Of a stretch of 64,000 bases of DNA, positions 63,763-64,000 are shown piece after piece. The notes under the pieces were generated by a model. The model was given only the letters and a program-made list of their open reading frames with translations. It was not told the origin of the DNA and made no database searches. How positions within the stretch are numbered: the stretch's first letter is position 1; every line of letters begins with the position of its first letter. The DNA is from Ophthalmolycus amberensis (taxonomy: Eukaryota > Chordata > Actinopteri > Perciformes > Zoarcidae), in NCBI GenBank assembly GCA_024529925.1, contig JAFEUB010000064.1, forward strand, positions 1,021,001 through 1,085,000. The letters are read 5' to 3'. A program made the position numbers and the translations under genes.

Positions 63763-64000
63763 GTAGCGTCACTAAGTCACACACCTACAGAATACTCTCC
63801 ATTGACATTTCAGAGCGCCCTCTGTTGGGGAAAACTGCTAACATCAGTCATGGATTGAAGTTTATTTGAGGCTTACATGAACCAGAATGGGGTCAGTTAA
63901 CTTTGAATCCATGCAAATGTAAACCAAAACCTAAAATATGTTGGATAAAAACACATTTAATGCCCAGTAATCACTGCTGTGTCACAGCTGGGGTTTTCAT
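63763..64000 (+). other. pacs1: Start of pacs1 intron 9
   Basis: No further exon before the window edge. Confidence 0.8.

Overview
The window is vertebrate nuclear DNA, almost certainly from a teleost fish and probably a spiny-rayed (percomorph) one. Its genes are split into 52 coding exons with GT-AG introns. Repeats are dominated by (TG)n/(CA)n and (TC)n microsatellites, long poly-G/poly-C runs and short non-autonomous DNA transposons of types common in fish. I see no bacterial, viral or CRISPR-like features.

There are three protein-coding genes. (1) capn1, a classical calcium-dependent cysteine protease (mu-calpain type), lies on the minus strand, CDS 18500 down to 1359, in 21 coding exons. 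Catalytic Cys, His and Asn and the C-terminal EF-hands are all visible. (2) sf3b2, a U2 snRNP SF3b subunit, lies on the plus strand, CDS 22206-29132, in 22 exons. Its reading frame is complete at 878 codons plus stop. (3) pacs1, a trans-Golgi sorting adaptor, is on the plus strand from 33493. Its first nine coding exons are present and it runs off the right edge. Its first intron is about 20.5 kb and fills the middle of the window.

Layout: 1-1358 is capn1 3' UTR and downstream DNA; 1359-18500 capn1; 18501-22205 a head-to-head intergenic space ending in a compact sf3b2 promoter (SBS/ZNF143-like and ETS-like motifs); 22206-29400 sf3b2; 29400-33490 intergenic with a very AT-rich stretch; 33493-64000 pacs1. 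As I recall the human map, SF3B2 and PACS1 are neighbours on 11q13 with CAPN1 less than 1 Mb away, so this looks like conserved synteny brought closer together. The three proteins act in different processes (proteolysis, splicing, membrane traffic) and nothing suggests they form one pathway.

Points for a second look: two separate single-base insertions in G/C runs of capn1 (exons at 5902-5988 and 3488-3700) that break an otherwise perfect gene; a likely U12-type intron in capn1 (2257-2627); a 12-nt capn1 microexon; a 299-bp TC microsatellite abutting the 3' splice site of pacs1 exon 7, with TC tracts also before exons 6 and 8; two copies of one TTAA-flanked MITE family in opposite orientations; and a 704-bp hAT-type MITE with a perfect 8-bp target duplication. 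I found no previously undescribed gene system.
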